Source of the DNA: Pseudogymnoascus destructans
Taxonomy: Eukaryota; Ascomycota; Leotiomycetes; Thelebolales; Thelebolaceae
Reading direction: 5' to 3'
Length of the DNA: 64,000 bases
Assembly: GCF_001641265.1 (NCBI RefSeq)
Contig: NW_020167537.1
Coordinates: forward strand, 744,001 to 808,000
Position numbers and translations under genes: made by a program. The notes under the pieces were generated by a model. The model searched no databases. It had not been told where the DNA came from and saw only the letters and a program-made list of their open reading frames with translations. Position 1 is the first letter of the stretch. Every line of letters starts with the position of its first letter. Below are positions 50,962 through 61,599 of the stretch, piece after piece.

Positions 50962-52656
50962 TTATGCCCCATAAATCCCCAACCCGACACCCTCTCCCGC
51001 CGCCATCCTTAACTTCTTAGCTCTCACCTCCTCATCGTCGGGCAACCTCTTCCTCTTCGGCACACTCGCACCCTTCGTCACGCTTCCAAAAATCTTCGCC
51101 TGTAACAGTGCCCCCTTCTCCGTCGCCTCGTTCAACCCTGGGCTCGCAGCAACCTCAAAGCTCTCCCTCGGATCGCGGCGCAGCATAGCTGATGCCGCAG
51201 CGCTTGCTTGGCTCTCCTGGACATCGTCGCTCTCTTGTTCCTCCGTGTCATCGCTATGTCTAGTCTCTTGCGACGGATGAGCCTGTGGATGGGCGTAAGA
51301 TGCTAGCTCTTCCGCATCCGAAGCTGAGATCGTTGAGTCCCGACTCTTTCGGCGCTTCTCAGTGCGCCCATGGGGGAGCGCCGTGCGCGCGGGCTGTGCA
51401 GGCGAGAACAAATCCTGGTTTGTGCGGTAGCGTGGCTCAGACTGTGGGACGAATTGGACCGAAGGAAGGAGGTGCTGCGATTGACTCGAGTTTCGCAAGG
51501 GCGTTGAAGGGAGAGACGACAGGGATTGAACGTTTCTGCTATGCTTCACGTGGCTATTGGTCCTGTGCGTAAAGCGTGTGCTAGTTGGTGTTGAAGGTGC
51601 CGAGTTTTGGTCGTTGAGAACGCGGTCAGCAAGGAGGAGAGTTGCGAAAGAGTCCTGGCTGTCGTGCTGACGGATCGAGTGCGGGGTGTGTTTTGGCGTA
51701 GGCCGAGTGTATTGTGGGGTAGTTGGGAAGTTTTGCGATTGAGTCCGAGGTGTCGTGGCAGGCGCATAGAGCCCCCCTGGTGACCTGAGAAGACGCATGT
51801 GCTCGCGGTTCTCGCGGATGCGTCCAACGTAGCGGTGATTTTCGGACAAAAGGTCGCTGATATCCTCTTCCTTCTCTGCGATGATTGCCTTGGCGCGGTT
51901 GAGCCGTCGGTTAATGAGAGCGTTCTCCTGTTCCATGGATTCACAGTATGCCTTCATCTCGGCAATATAGCGAGCGCTGGCTGAAGGCTGCTCTGGGGGC
52001 TGCGATGATGCTTCTCGGCGAGAAATCTCAGTAGCCTGTAGAATCTCCACTTCGCGTCTAGTCATCTCGTGCTCCACCTCCATGCGCTTTGTTGCTTCCT
52101 CTGTCTCAATTACTAGAAGGCTATGCTGCAATTTGTAATGCGCAGCTGCCATACGGGCTTCGTGGACTTCTCCATCTAGCCTTGAGTTCTCATTGAGAGC
52201 GGCCTCAAGCGATGCGTGCAGTTCAGCAGCAGACGCAGTGGCTATATGGCTCGCTGGGATAGGTAATGGCCTGCCGGCCCCTCGTTTACTGTTATACGAG
52301 ACAGTTGGCGGTGGTGAAGAGAATATGGCATGAGTTGGAGTCGTATCGCGGTCAAAGGCAGAGCTTGGCGACTGACGCTTTGGAGCTTGCGATGACGGAG
52401 GCGGCGTAATCGAGGATTGAGGCGGTGGAGAGCTATACCTCGGTCGCTCAACGTTCTTGGGGGCAGGTGCTGGTGCGCTACTTGTATTGAAAGAGGTTGG
52501 AGGTGAGCTTGGGTTGGCGGCTAGCATAGAAGTCGTTGGTGATCCGGTGGTAGCCTTCGCGATATCTGAATCCGATAGCAGCGTCGCATGGTGGGGTTGA
52601 GAGGTGGTCGGAACCTCAATTTTCGCCGTATCCTCAAATTGAATTGATTCATTCAT
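50962..52656 (-). CDS. Conserved coiled-coil protein of unknown function
   Basis: An intronless frame of 564 aa. The first ~150 residues are Ser/Pro/Thr-rich and disordered. A coiled coil follows (~155-300: AELHASLEAALNENSRLDGE, EARMAAAHYKLQHSLLVIE, MEVEHEMTRREVEILQ, ENALINRRLNRAKAIIAEKE). The C-terminal half is again disordered, with SPxR/TP-type sites and basic nuclear-signal-like clusters (KRRKSRD, PKRKRLPDDEE). I recall similar proteins as conserved in Pezizomycotina but without a proven function; annotations as oxidoreductase in such families are not supported by this sequence. It is divergently arranged with the LRR gene. Confidence 0.8.
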   Translation of the reverse strand: MNESIQFEDTAKIEVPTTSQPHHATLLSDSDIAKATTGSPTTSMLAANPSSPPTSFNTSSAPAPAPKNVERPRYSSPPPQSSITPPPSSQAPKRQSPSSAFDRDTTPTHAIFSSPPPTVSYNSKRGAGRPLPIPASHIATASAAELHASLEAALNENSRLDGEVHEARMAAAHYKLQHSLLVIETEEATKRMEVEHEMTRREVEILQATEISRREASSQPPEQPSASARYIAEMKAYCESMEQENALINRRLNRAKAIIAEKEEDISDLLSENHRYVGRIRENREHMRLLRSPGGLYAPATTPRTQSQNFPTTPQYTRPTPKHTPHSIRQHDSQDSFATLLLADRVLNDQNSAPSTPTSTRFTHRTNSHVKHSRNVQSLSSLPSTPLRNSSQSQHLLPSVQFVPQSEPRYRTNQDLFSPAQPARTALPHGRTEKRRKSRDSTISASDAEELASYAHPQAHPSQETRHSDDTEEQESDDVQESQASAAASAMLRRDPRESFEVAASPGLNEATEKGALLQAKIFGSVTKGASVPKRKRLPDDEEVRAKKLRMAAGEGVGLGIYGA

Positions 52657-53261
52657 GGTGATGAATGGCTAGTGCGATGGGAGTATGAGTGGAATGCGTG
52701 CGAAGGTCGCCGTCGTAGACCGAGTTTGGGTTGTGAAACGATGATAGGTGACAGGGTAACAGTTCGGTGATGTAGCACGTAGCTGGGAGATAGGCGTATG
52801 TCGCCTCGCTGCTGCGACAACAATGTGAGTGTTCTCAACAATGAAGCGGCTGTGACGTATGTTATATAGAGTGGCAATTGCTTCCCATCGATGGATTTTG
52901 ACGTTTGCGACGGGAACAATCAAAATGGCTATGGTCGATAATCAACGAGGTTGGAATATTACACTAGTGCCCCACGCTAAAATGCGGACCGTTGCTCTTG
53001 ACAACCCAGACTACCGAAGTCACATGACTGTCTCTCCGGAAGATCCCCCAGACCCTTGGATTTTCAAAAAATGACATGGGTAGGGAGAGGGAGAGATTCA
53101 CCTCCTATATGACCCCTATTGACCCTTCAGCCCTACTGGAAAAGCCAACAATTTTGTGTTCTTTGTTTCATGGATATTGTCCTTCGTTTCAAAACAAGGC
53201 CCAACGCCGCAAACGATGCTTATACTTTGAGCTTTAACGCCGACTACAAGTATCATACGAA
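52657..53261. promoter_or_regulatory. Divergent intergenic region (coiled-coil / LRR genes)
   Basis: 605 bp between two genes transcribed away from each other; it should contain both promoters. No ORF or repeat of note. Confidence 0.5.
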
Positions 53262-56200
53262 ATGGGGGACGTAAACAACTCGCCAGTCGCGTCGACGCGC
53301 TCATCCATACCACGCCCGTCGAGGCTTCCGCTCCCATCACAATCGCTGCGTCAGTCGACATCACGAAGCTCTTTAAGATCATCTATAAATACTATACCAG
53401 TTGCCAGGCTACGCCCCAAGCAATCAAGAGATGTGTTAGCTTCCACGCAGGCAACAGGCGCCGCCAATAATCGAGATGTAGACGCAGGCGTTCGTACCCC
53501 TCAGACGGCGCCAGTTTTGCGGTCAAAACCTAGCAATAGTTCCTTCAAGGAACTGCAGCGCTACGAACCAGCCTTGGCCTCCACCGTCCAAACCGAAATT
53601 TCCGAAGATCCTGCAGAAGCCGATACGAGGAGTAGGAGACCACGACCTTCCTTGTCCGAGAGAGTTCAAGAGACGCTCGCGCAAATACCGCCATCTCCAG
53701 TCGTCAACAGGCGGAAATCAAGTTTCTTTAATCCGGAAAGCCCAATGCGCCCACCTTCACGATCTACCAATGGATCCAGACCGGCCTCGAGCTATGAGAA
53801 TGACGAGAAGATGAGGCCGCCGTCTCAACAGACAGCATCGAGGCCCGGTTCAAGCGCAGGGTATAATAATCAGGCAGTGCCAATCGACTTTCGAGCTTCG
53901 ACGAATACATTCAAGCCTAATTTGCATACTCCAGCTAAACGGCAATCAATTCAAACGCTAAAAAACCCCAAGAGTGTTTCCTCTCTTCGCCTTGCAGCAT
54001 CATCGAAGACTCCTGGGTCACCTAATCCAACCACTCCATACAAGGCACCTGCACCTGCACCAGCCCTTGCGGTTAAATCTGGGAGCAAAACAGTTGGAAG
54101 GGCTGTACGCCCACGGGCGTCAGTGACTGGTCTCTTCGATGAACAACCCTTTGAGCCTATCAGGGCGGCAGACTCGAAAGCCCCAAGGAGTGTACGCCCT
54201 CGAGCATCGATTGGATCGTTCAGTAAGCCTACCCTATCGGAGCTTCCTAACACGGGGTCTACCAGGGCAAGTCTTGGTATGAAGAAGGTATCGCCTACTT
54301 TTTCAAACGCTTCATCTACTAGTGCCTCCACAACGTCGCATGCGTCAAAAGAATCTATGACTACTGTTGGAAGCACTCAAAACAAGGAGACGACCCCTAA
54401 GAAGTCATCTATAACTCTTAGAGAGCAGATTGCGAAAGCTAAGGCAGCGAAGAGGGCAGTGATGGCTAAGACTGTACCTGTCGCACAATCTGAAGGGTTT
54501 GCAGAAGAGGCCCCTGTGATCCCATCCGGCACATTTGATTTTGGCCTTGAGGATCCTTTCAACCAGAATACTCAGGACCCAAGCAAAGGTCTCCTCCGCA
54601 AGCGCATTGATGGTGCTCGCACAGATGGCCGCCTTAATATCGCTGCTATGGGACTGAAAGAGATACCCGATGAGGTAATGAATATGTACAATCTTGAGAA
54701 CATCAATGGCCATGCCAGTTCATGGGCTGAAAGCGTTGACCTGATACGCTTTGTTGCTGCCGACAACGAGCTTGAGACTATTGGGGATGATATATTTCCT
54801 GATATAGATCCAAGGGACTCGGCAGACGATGACGATGCTCGCGGTAATCAGTTTGGAGGCCTGGAGACATTGGATTTGCATGGCAATACTCTTATTTCAA
54901 TTCCCAGAGGCCTTCGACGGCTTGAGATGCTAACTACACTTAACCTTGTAAGTGATCCATGTGATTTAAGTGATCAATCTAACGTTATTAGTCAAACAAC
55001 AAGTTGCAAAACGACTGTTTTGAAATTATCTCGCAGATTCCAAGCCTGCGAGATTTGAAGATCGCCAACAATTTACTATGTTCTGAGGCAAGCAGTGGAC
55101 TGCTTAGCCTCGTGAATCTTGAAGTTCTGGATCTACACAGCAATCAACTGTCGTCTCTACCTGCGGGATTCGGCGACCTCGTCCGCCTTCGAGTCCTTAA
55201 CCTTTCGGAGAACACCTTCACATCCCTGCCATTTAACGCCTTTCAACGCCTGCCCCTGACAGAACTTACTGTGGCAAACAACAAGCTTTGCGGCACCTTG
55301 ATACAGTCAAATGCTGCTGAATTTCCTAAGCTCCGCACCCTCGACATATCCGGCAACTCCATCAAGTCCATCTCCTCTGGCTCGCTGTCTCTCCCTTCGT
55401 TGCAACTCCTAACTGTATCTGCCAATCGCTTGACTCATCTCCCGAACATGTCGACCTGGGTATCGCTTCTCACGCTGTCTGCTTCGGACAATTCGATTTC
55501 CGCTCTCCCCGAAGGATTTGTCGGTCTCCCAATCCTGAAGACTGCTGATTTGCAGGGGAACGACTTGCGGATACTTGACGACAATATTGCACTCATGGAT
55601 TCGTTGGACACGCTGTTGGTTAGTGGCAACCCTCTTCGGGAGAAGAAGTTCAGCGGCATGAATACGGCAGATCTGAAAAAGGTACTCAAGGGAAGGTTGG
55701 AACCCGAGCCAGAGCCGGAGACCATTATTGAAATCCAGAACAACGGATTTGGGGCTACAATTGCCAAAGATGATGACTCGGACACTGGAACCGAATACCT
55801 GGATGCACCAAGCACACCTACGCTTCCACGATCGCCCTCCGCTAGCGAGTGGTCGATAAACACCACCCTGGGAATTTTAGACCGCTCGTACTCTCAGTCA
55901 TACTCGCTAAACCCGCTCGTCGCTGCACAGATTGCGAGCGAAAACAATATCAAGACGATGGAGTTGCACCACAACTGTTTTACTGAGATCCCAACAAGCA
56001 TTGCGTTCTTCGGTCTTACCCTAACTACACTAAATATGTCACACAATTCACTCACCAGTGACACCTTTATGAAAGACGAGATCGAGCTACCGGCGTTGAA
56101 GGAGTTGAATCTCAGCTCTAACACGTTCAGTTCACTGTCTCCAATTCTGCGTTTGCTCTCTGCACCACGTCTTGAGAAGTTAGATCTTAGCTTCAACCGC

Positions 56201-56503
56201 CTTACAACTCTCCCGTTCCTTCGAGGGGCGTTCCCATTGCTGACGGCTGTGCTGGCGAGCAACAACACGATCCGCGAGGTGAGTGCACAGAACGTGACGG
56301 GATTACGGATATTAGATGTCGGGAGCAATGAGCTAGAAAGGCTAGACGCACGGCTGGGCCTTGTTGAGTCGCTGCAGAGGTTGGAAGTATCGGGGAATAG
56401 GTTCAGGGTGCCGAAGCATACAATTCTGGAGAAGGGAACAGAGGCAGTGCTCGCGTGGCTACGAGATAGGATTCCTGTCTCGGAGTTGGAAGAACTGAGT
56501 TGA
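53262..56503 (+). CDS. Large leucine-rich repeat protein
   Basis: A 1065-aa product from exons 53262-54947 and 54992-56503. The 44-bp intron (GTAAGT...TTAG) is placed by LRR periodicity: LTTLNL/SNNKLQND. The first ~400 residues are Ser/Pro/Arg-rich and disordered (SIPRPSRLPLPSQS, RPRASV repeats). From ~440 there are many LRRs of the LxxLxLxxNxLxxLP type (LETLDLHGNTLISIPRGLRR, LEVLDLHSNQLSSLPAGF, LNLSENTFTSLP, LEKLDLSFNRLTTLPF). A linker with acidic and Pro-rich sequence (EPEPEPETI) splits the array. The order resembles LRRC40-like and fungal LRR scaffold proteins. Partner unknown. The dispersed repeats have consistent length and no lesions. Confidence 0.88.
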
Positions 56504-57097
56504 TGAGCGAGTAATGGGAGCTGTTTGAGTCCATGGCTGTGGTAATGTGGAGTAATTTAGGGTGGAATGGGTTAGAGGCGTCGGTGATGGGGAGGTTACT
56601 GAAAGAGAATACCAGGGATGAAGGACGGGTCTAACTAGTATATAATAATGTATTAACTATTCAATGAGGATATTCGATTACAAAGTGGCAGGGTGGCTTA
56701 TATTCGGAAGTACGCTGCTTTTGAAACCGTAATAAGAGGTCTTGAATACCCCAACCGCCGCCACCCCAGCACCACCGTCCGTTCGCACACAGTGCAGGAT
56801 CTAATACCACCCTAATCCATCCATAACCACAGCCATCCAAAAGTCAAAAATATAAAGCCAAGCCAAGCCAAAACAAAACAAAACAAAACAAAACAAAACA
56901 AACAAAAAATACAGCAGTACTCCGTAGGTATTCGCTGGTGGCCACCCACCCAATTACCAATCCACCGTTTTGACCCACCCCAATATCACGTGCATCTCAT
57001 TCTGCGTCTCCACCCAAGTTCCAAAATCTCCAAACGTCGAAGCTCTCTCCCACTCCAACCCACCCACAAACCTCACACGAGCAGATTCCCGGTGCTG
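56504..57097. other. Intergenic with AAAAC microsatellite
   Basis: 3' side of the LRR gene. A perfect (AAAAC)n array of about seven units lies near 56872-56908. No other feature. Confidence 0.6.
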
Positions 57098-57421
57098 ATG
57101 TCCAACATGGAGATAGCCTACCCATCCCACACGTAAGAATTGAACTTCAATACTGAAGCGCGCGTCTCTCCTTTTTCCCCCGTCTTTCCCTTGCCTTCAC
57201 CAACACTGTCTCCTGCCTCGCTCAGCTCCGCCTTCCTCTGGCAGAGTTTCGAGCTGGATGGGCGCCGGTCCGCAAGGATTGCCGTGTACGAGACCAGAAC
57301 GAACCCAGCGACCTTTGAGTGCGTACCCTCTCGATCCATGTGGAGGATTGCGCAATTTGTTGTCTGGGACAAACAGACGATATCGATATGTTGGGAAACC
57401 AAACAGCATTTCGTTTCATAG
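57098..57421 (+). CDS. Possible small spliced gene, unknown function
   Basis: Exons 57098-57132 and 57226-57421 join in frame to 76 aa (MSNMEIAYPSHT, then SAFLWQSFELDGRRSARIA and VYETRTNPATFECVP). The 93-bp intron has ACGTAAG and CTCAG ends with a C/T-rich 3' part. A donor-like GTGCGT follows TFE, so a longer spliced form is possible. I do not recognise the family. Support is only the good splice pair and the protein-like composition. Confidence 0.35.
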
Positions 57422-57566
57422 TCGTAGGCAATAATTGGAAGATGAAGTTCATAGAAAACCAAATGGATATATACCCCTCGACTCCTATCTATATCATCGC
57501 TCAATGCGGCCCAAATGCAATGCTGTGCTAATAATACGCCGCTAATCTCACAATATGTTCCCACTC

Positions 57567-59384
57567 TTACTCCGCAAACCCAATGCTCTGTCTCGCATCA
57601 TCTACCACCCTCCCATATTCAAGCAGCAGCCTAAAGAACCACACCTCGAGATCCGCATTCCTCAGCGCATTCCCCGCCCACTCCGTACTCCTGAGCGCAA
57701 GCGCCTTCCCCTCCTCCGTCGCAGCTCCTCCTCCCGCACCCCCATCCGTAATCCACCTCATCGCCTCGACCCAGTCCCTCCCATGCAAGCTCAGCGGCAC
57801 ATAGTGCACCCACTCGCGCAGCCACTCGGCGTGCCACTCGCGCGATATGCCCATCTTCAGCACAGCGCTGCCGCTCTGCAGGAAGCTGTAGAAGCGTCCA
57901 CTGAAAGCGTTGCCGTCCATGTCGAGCAGGTAGCGGGAGTGCCACGCATCGTTCGGGTCCACCTTGGGGAGCACGTGGAAGGCCTCGCGCTGAGCGGTGC
58001 AGTCGCCGTTATCACACTGGCCAACTTGGGTGAACTTGATGTCGAAGAGGTCTTTGTGGTCCTGCACAGCAGTACTTTTCTCAGTCCACTCCGTGGCGCT
58101 GTCTCCCTTGGCGAGGATCGGGGTTTGGTCATTGGAATTTGCTTTCAACACGAAGCGCTGGCGGTGATGGCGGCGCCATGCCCCAAAGCGCGAGTAGCCG
58201 CCGGTAGTCCCGCCGCGCCAGTACAGAGTCTCCTGTTTCTTGGCCCATGGTATGTCCCTGGTGGCATTATAAGGCACCATGTCGTACCAATACCAGGGGG
58301 GAGGATATACGATGTCCTGGAAGCTGGATATCTTGCTCTGCGAGAATATAGGGATGAGATCCTGGGCAACGTTGAAGCTATTTGCGCTCGCGAAGAAGCC
58401 ATAGTTTTTGCTGAATGACGGGGAATTGCATATATCGCTATACGCCGTCTGGTTTGATATGAAACCTAGCGGCGAGGTAATCGACTCGCTGTTGTCGTCT
58501 GGCACTTCTCCCACTTCTAGCAGAGAGCGGGATGGCGAGTCAGGTGGACACGAAAGTTTTGAGTGCGCCCAGGTTGACTGGTGAGAAAAGTGGTTAAACC
58601 GTGACGTCGGCACCTCCTTGATTCCCTGAATCAAATCCGCATGTGAACTCCACTCATTCCGGGGCTTCTCATTCAACATCGCCGTCGCTATGCTCTCTTT
58701 ACCCTTCGCGACGAGTCTTTGTAAATCATCATGTGGCACCGCCACACGCGGCTCATCGTGCACATTGAATGCCAGATCCATATCTGGCAGGTACTGCGTG
58801 AACTCCCTTGTCATCCCCTTTAGTGCATCTTTCACCCATTTCTGGCCCCCCTCCGTATGCGTGACATTCCCCTGCCGGATCTGCAGCGCAATGAGCATGT
58901 TATCGTGGCCAAGAGCTTCGGTGACGCGCGCGCGCAGGACAGCAGGTGGGAGTCCCCGGAATGGGAGGAGGAGGTCGTGGATGGTGTCGAACTCGTCAAC
59001 GAGGACGACCTTATGCGCTTTGGCGAAGGCGTACCACTTGTCGAAGTTTGGGGGCGGGGAGAGGCCATAGCGGCGCTTGTATTCAGCGATGGCCTGAGAG
59101 AGGCTGGTTGATTGCCGGGCCTTGAGGGCTTCGAAGTCGGCGTTGGCGTTGGCTATTAGTGTTCGTATGGGGTGGTCGCCAGGGCCAGTTGTAGGAGTTG
59201 GTGGTGTTGGAGTGGCCAGCCTGTCTCTCGTATCTCGTGAGGAGCTGGGAGGAGAAAAGATCTTTGGGATAGAGGCTGGGGCTTTGCCATCTCGTAAGAA
59301 AACTAATGTCGTAGTAAGGAGAACAGAGGCAAGTATAAGACACACAATCCGTGTCGGGGTTCTTCGTCGCATCTTGCGAGACAT
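57567..59384 (-). CDS. Glycosyltransferase family 90 (CAP10-like) type II membrane protein
   Basis: 605 aa, intronless. A short basic cytosolic tail (MSRKMRRRTPTR) and one transmembrane segment (IVCLILASVLLTTTLVFL, ~13-30) give a Golgi type II topology. A Pro/Thr-rich stem precedes the lumenal catalytic domain. GT90 marks: NFDKWYAFAKAH, PYNATRDIPWAKKQETLYWR, GGTTGGYSRFG, KYLLDMDGNAFSGRFYSFL-like segment (SRYLLDMDGNAFSGRFYSFL) and KMGISREWHAEWLREWVHYV. Family members add xylose, glucose or similar sugars to surface polysaccharide or glycoprotein; the substrate here is unknown. A second Met five codons in is an alternative start. Confidence 0.92.
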   Translation of the reverse strand: MSRKMRRRTPTRIVCLILASVLLTTTLVFLRDGKAPASIPKIFSPPSSSRDTRDRLATPTPPTPTTGPGDHPIRTLIANANADFEALKARQSTSLSQAIAEYKRRYGLSPPPNFDKWYAFAKAHKVVLVDEFDTIHDLLLPFRGLPPAVLRARVTEALGHDNMLIALQIRQGNVTHTEGGQKWVKDALKGMTREFTQYLPDMDLAFNVHDEPRVAVPHDDLQRLVAKGKESIATAMLNEKPRNEWSSHADLIQGIKEVPTSRFNHFSHQSTWAHSKLSCPPDSPSRSLLEVGEVPDDNSESITSPLGFISNQTAYSDICNSPSFSKNYGFFASANSFNVAQDLIPIFSQSKISSFQDIVYPPPWYWYDMVPYNATRDIPWAKKQETLYWRGGTTGGYSRFGAWRRHHRQRFVLKANSNDQTPILAKGDSATEWTEKSTAVQDHKDLFDIKFTQVGQCDNGDCTAQREAFHVLPKVDPNDAWHSRYLLDMDGNAFSGRFYSFLQSGSAVLKMGISREWHAEWLREWVHYVPLSLHGRDWVEAMRWITDGGAGGGAATEEGKALALRSTEWAGNALRNADLEVWFFRLLLEYGRVVDDARQSIGFAE

Positions 59385-59878
59385 CCACTCACAACTATCC
59401 CTTAATTAGGACCCAAAATAAATGTTGCAAAGCCAGACAGGTCTCTGGTGATAATTCAAAATGTTTAAGAACTGTTGTTTCAGCCAGGCATTTCACTAGA
59501 CGTTCCGTGAAGTGGAGGACAGTAATTTTATGTCGGGATTTCCAAAAGTAAAAACAAAGGCATTCAAGTCCTTCGTTATCTCTTATCGGAATACTTAATG
59601 TCATTGGCTGTTATGCGGACAACTGGCAGGAAGGAGGTCACGTGCAAAGTCGAAACCCTCACCCGAATTATAAACCACATCGCGAAACATTAAATGGGGA
59701 TCATGAGCTTTTAATTGTCTTTATATGCACGGCTATCTAGCTTTTGCCGCTTATCCCTCTACAGATTCATACATTGGAACCAACGCCCAAAGACTTTCCA
59801 TTCCCGGGATATATCCTTTTGATGTCCGATGCATTGCTTGCTCATGATACTCCAAAACGCCGTTTCCAGTCCGATAAT
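59385..59878. other. Intergenic, no gene seen
   Basis: Upstream side of the GT90 gene and 3' side of RPS22. No ORF with features was found. Confidence 0.5.
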
Positions 59879-60469
59879 CTAGTAGAAGAAACCGATGATC
59901 TTGCCGGCAACGTGCTTGCGGCGGGCCTCCTCGTGGTCCATGATGCCAGCGGAGGTGGTCAGGACGATGTAACCGAACTGACGGGCGGGCAGGAGCTTGA
60001 CAACCCACTTCTCGAGGTCACCGAGACCAACGTTGTAGCGGGGGGAGATGACACCGGTCTTGTTGAGACGGCCGTTCAACTGGATGACGATCTTGCCGGA
60101 GCGGTGGTCATCGACCTCCTCGAACTCTCCGATGTAGCCTGAGAGATATGTCAGTATATCGCGAAAATTTAAAAGTCGCAGAGTTAATGGAAATAACATG
60201 AAACGTGTAAGATTCTCGCATGATAATATATCGGCAACTTAAAGGACTATGGTCGTAGGAATCGGAACCGTCATCTAGTTATCATGCCGAATGGCAAGGA
60301 AAGAAAACAAGAAAAAGAAGAGAGAAGTAAACGTACCGTGCTTCTGCATGACAGTAAGGAACTTGACGATGACCTTGGAGGAAGGTCTGATGAGGACCTG
60401 GCGCTTTCCGGCCTTCTCGGCGTTGTTGATGGCGTTAAGCGCATCGTTGAGGACGGAAGTCTTGACCAT
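59879..60469 (-). CDS. RPS22: Ribosomal protein uS8 (S15a/S22)
   Basis: A 130-aa small-subunit protein from exons 60469-60337 and 60138-59879; the 198-bp intron has a GTACGT donor and CAG acceptor and joins MQKHG to YIGEFEEVDDHR. The sequence is nearly universal: SVLNDALNAINNAEKAGKRQ, LIRPSSKVIVKFL, RSGKIVIQLNGRLNKTGVIS, ARQFGYIVLTTSAGIMDHEE, ARRKHVAGKIIGFFY. Full family length, no lesion. It is head-to-head with RPS12, so the two probably share an upstream control region. Confidence 0.97.
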
Positions 60470-60989
60470 TTTGGCGGTGGGGGAAGGTTCTCAGGTCGTA
60501 GATTTGAAAAGAGGTACCTGCCGGGAAAATAAAGTTAGCCTTCATGGGCCTGAAGCATGGAAGAGTGCCCTCATGCTTATCATAGGGTTCTTCAGCTTTT
60601 GTCGCAAGGAGAGAAGCGTATCGGTGTCTTCAGACAGCGAGGCAGTACGTCTAGCGCATGCAGGCCAGAATGAGTGGACAATCGATTGCTCCCTCCGCCC
60701 TTATGAAGGACTTTCGAAATATAGCAACAGCATCGTGGTTTACATACCTTGTGTTTTGGATTGATCCAGTTGTCGTTGAAGAGGAATGAAGAGAAAAGTT
60801 TCGCGATACTTTGACATTAGCTCTGTTCTCCTGTTGTTGTGTGGGAGCTAGCCAATCTGGGACTAGTGTTTGCGGTTAAGCGATGAGGGCACGCACTTTA
60901 AGGCCCGCTGTTGAACATCGCAAGGTTCTTTTTCACATTCAAACAACCACTTCGAGGATCTTTCGACATTAACCTGAAAGCCATACAAG
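60470..60989. promoter_or_regulatory. Shared divergent promoter of RPS22 and RPS12
   Basis: 520 bp between the start codons of two 40S ribosomal protein genes transcribed away from each other. T/C-rich stretches (for example attttttctcttt-like runs near 60775-60820) are typical of ribosomal-protein upstream regions. Untranslated exons may lie here too. Co-regulation is inferred from position. Confidence 0.6.
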
Positions 60990-61599
60990 ATGGTATGTAC
61001 TTCCAATTCCTCAATCCAGAACCACCTCATCGATACTCCGGAGAAATCCAGACAACCCACGCACAGAAGCCATTCATGTACTAACAGCGCCCAGTCGGAC
61101 GTAGAAGAGGATACCCCCGCTGTCGAGGTGCAAGATGAGGTCGAAGTCTCCGGCGAGGCTCCCAAGGGACAAATGTCGGTTCTCGATGCGCTGAAGGGCG
61201 TTCTCAAGCTCGCGCTCATGCACGACGGTCTTGCGCGCGGTCTCCGTGAGGGCTCCAAGGCTCTCGATCGTCGCCAAGCACACATGTGCGTCCTCAACGA
61301 GGCTTGCGAGGAGGAGTCCTACAAGAAGCTTGTCATGGCCCTGTGCTCTGAGCACAAGATCCCTCTCATCAAGGTCCCAGACGGAAAGCAGCTCGGAGAG
61401 TGGGCTGGTCTTTGTGCGTATATCCTGCTACTTTTTTCTGGTTTGGTCCAAGATTTATACTAATTGGTTTGCAGGCGTTTTGGATCGTGAGGGAAATGCC
61501 CGCAAGGTTGTCAACTGCTCGTGCGTTGTCGTCAAGGATTGGGGTGAGGAGTCGCAGGAGCGCTCCATCCTCCTCAACTACTTCCAGACTGAGCAGTAG
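60990..61599 (+). CDS. RPS12: Ribosomal protein eS12
   Basis: A 148-aa small-subunit protein. Exon 1 codes only the start ATG (60990-60992). Intron 1 (60993-61094) has GTATGT, branch TACTAAC and CAG; exon 2 is 61095-61413, intron 2 (61414-61474) has GTGCGT...TACTAAT...CAG, exon 3 is 61475-61599. Marks: SDVEEDTPAVEV, LKLALMHDGLARGLREGSKA, IPLIKVPDGKQLGEWAGLC / VLDREGNARKVVNCSCVVVK, DWGEESQERSILLNYF. Reading the longer open frame through intron 1 would give an unrelated N-terminus, so the 3-nt exon is preferred. An acidic N-terminal tail is normal for eS12. Confidence 0.95.

Noticed and set aside
57555..58418. 287-codon plus-strand ORF opposite GT90
   Set aside because: Shadow frame; the minus strand gives a complete 605-aa GT90 protein with a membrane anchor.
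60990..61094. Reading RPS12 exon 1 straight through to an alternative N-terminus
   Set aside because: The segment has GTATGT, TACTAAC and CAG intron signals, and splicing gives the conserved MSDVEE start.
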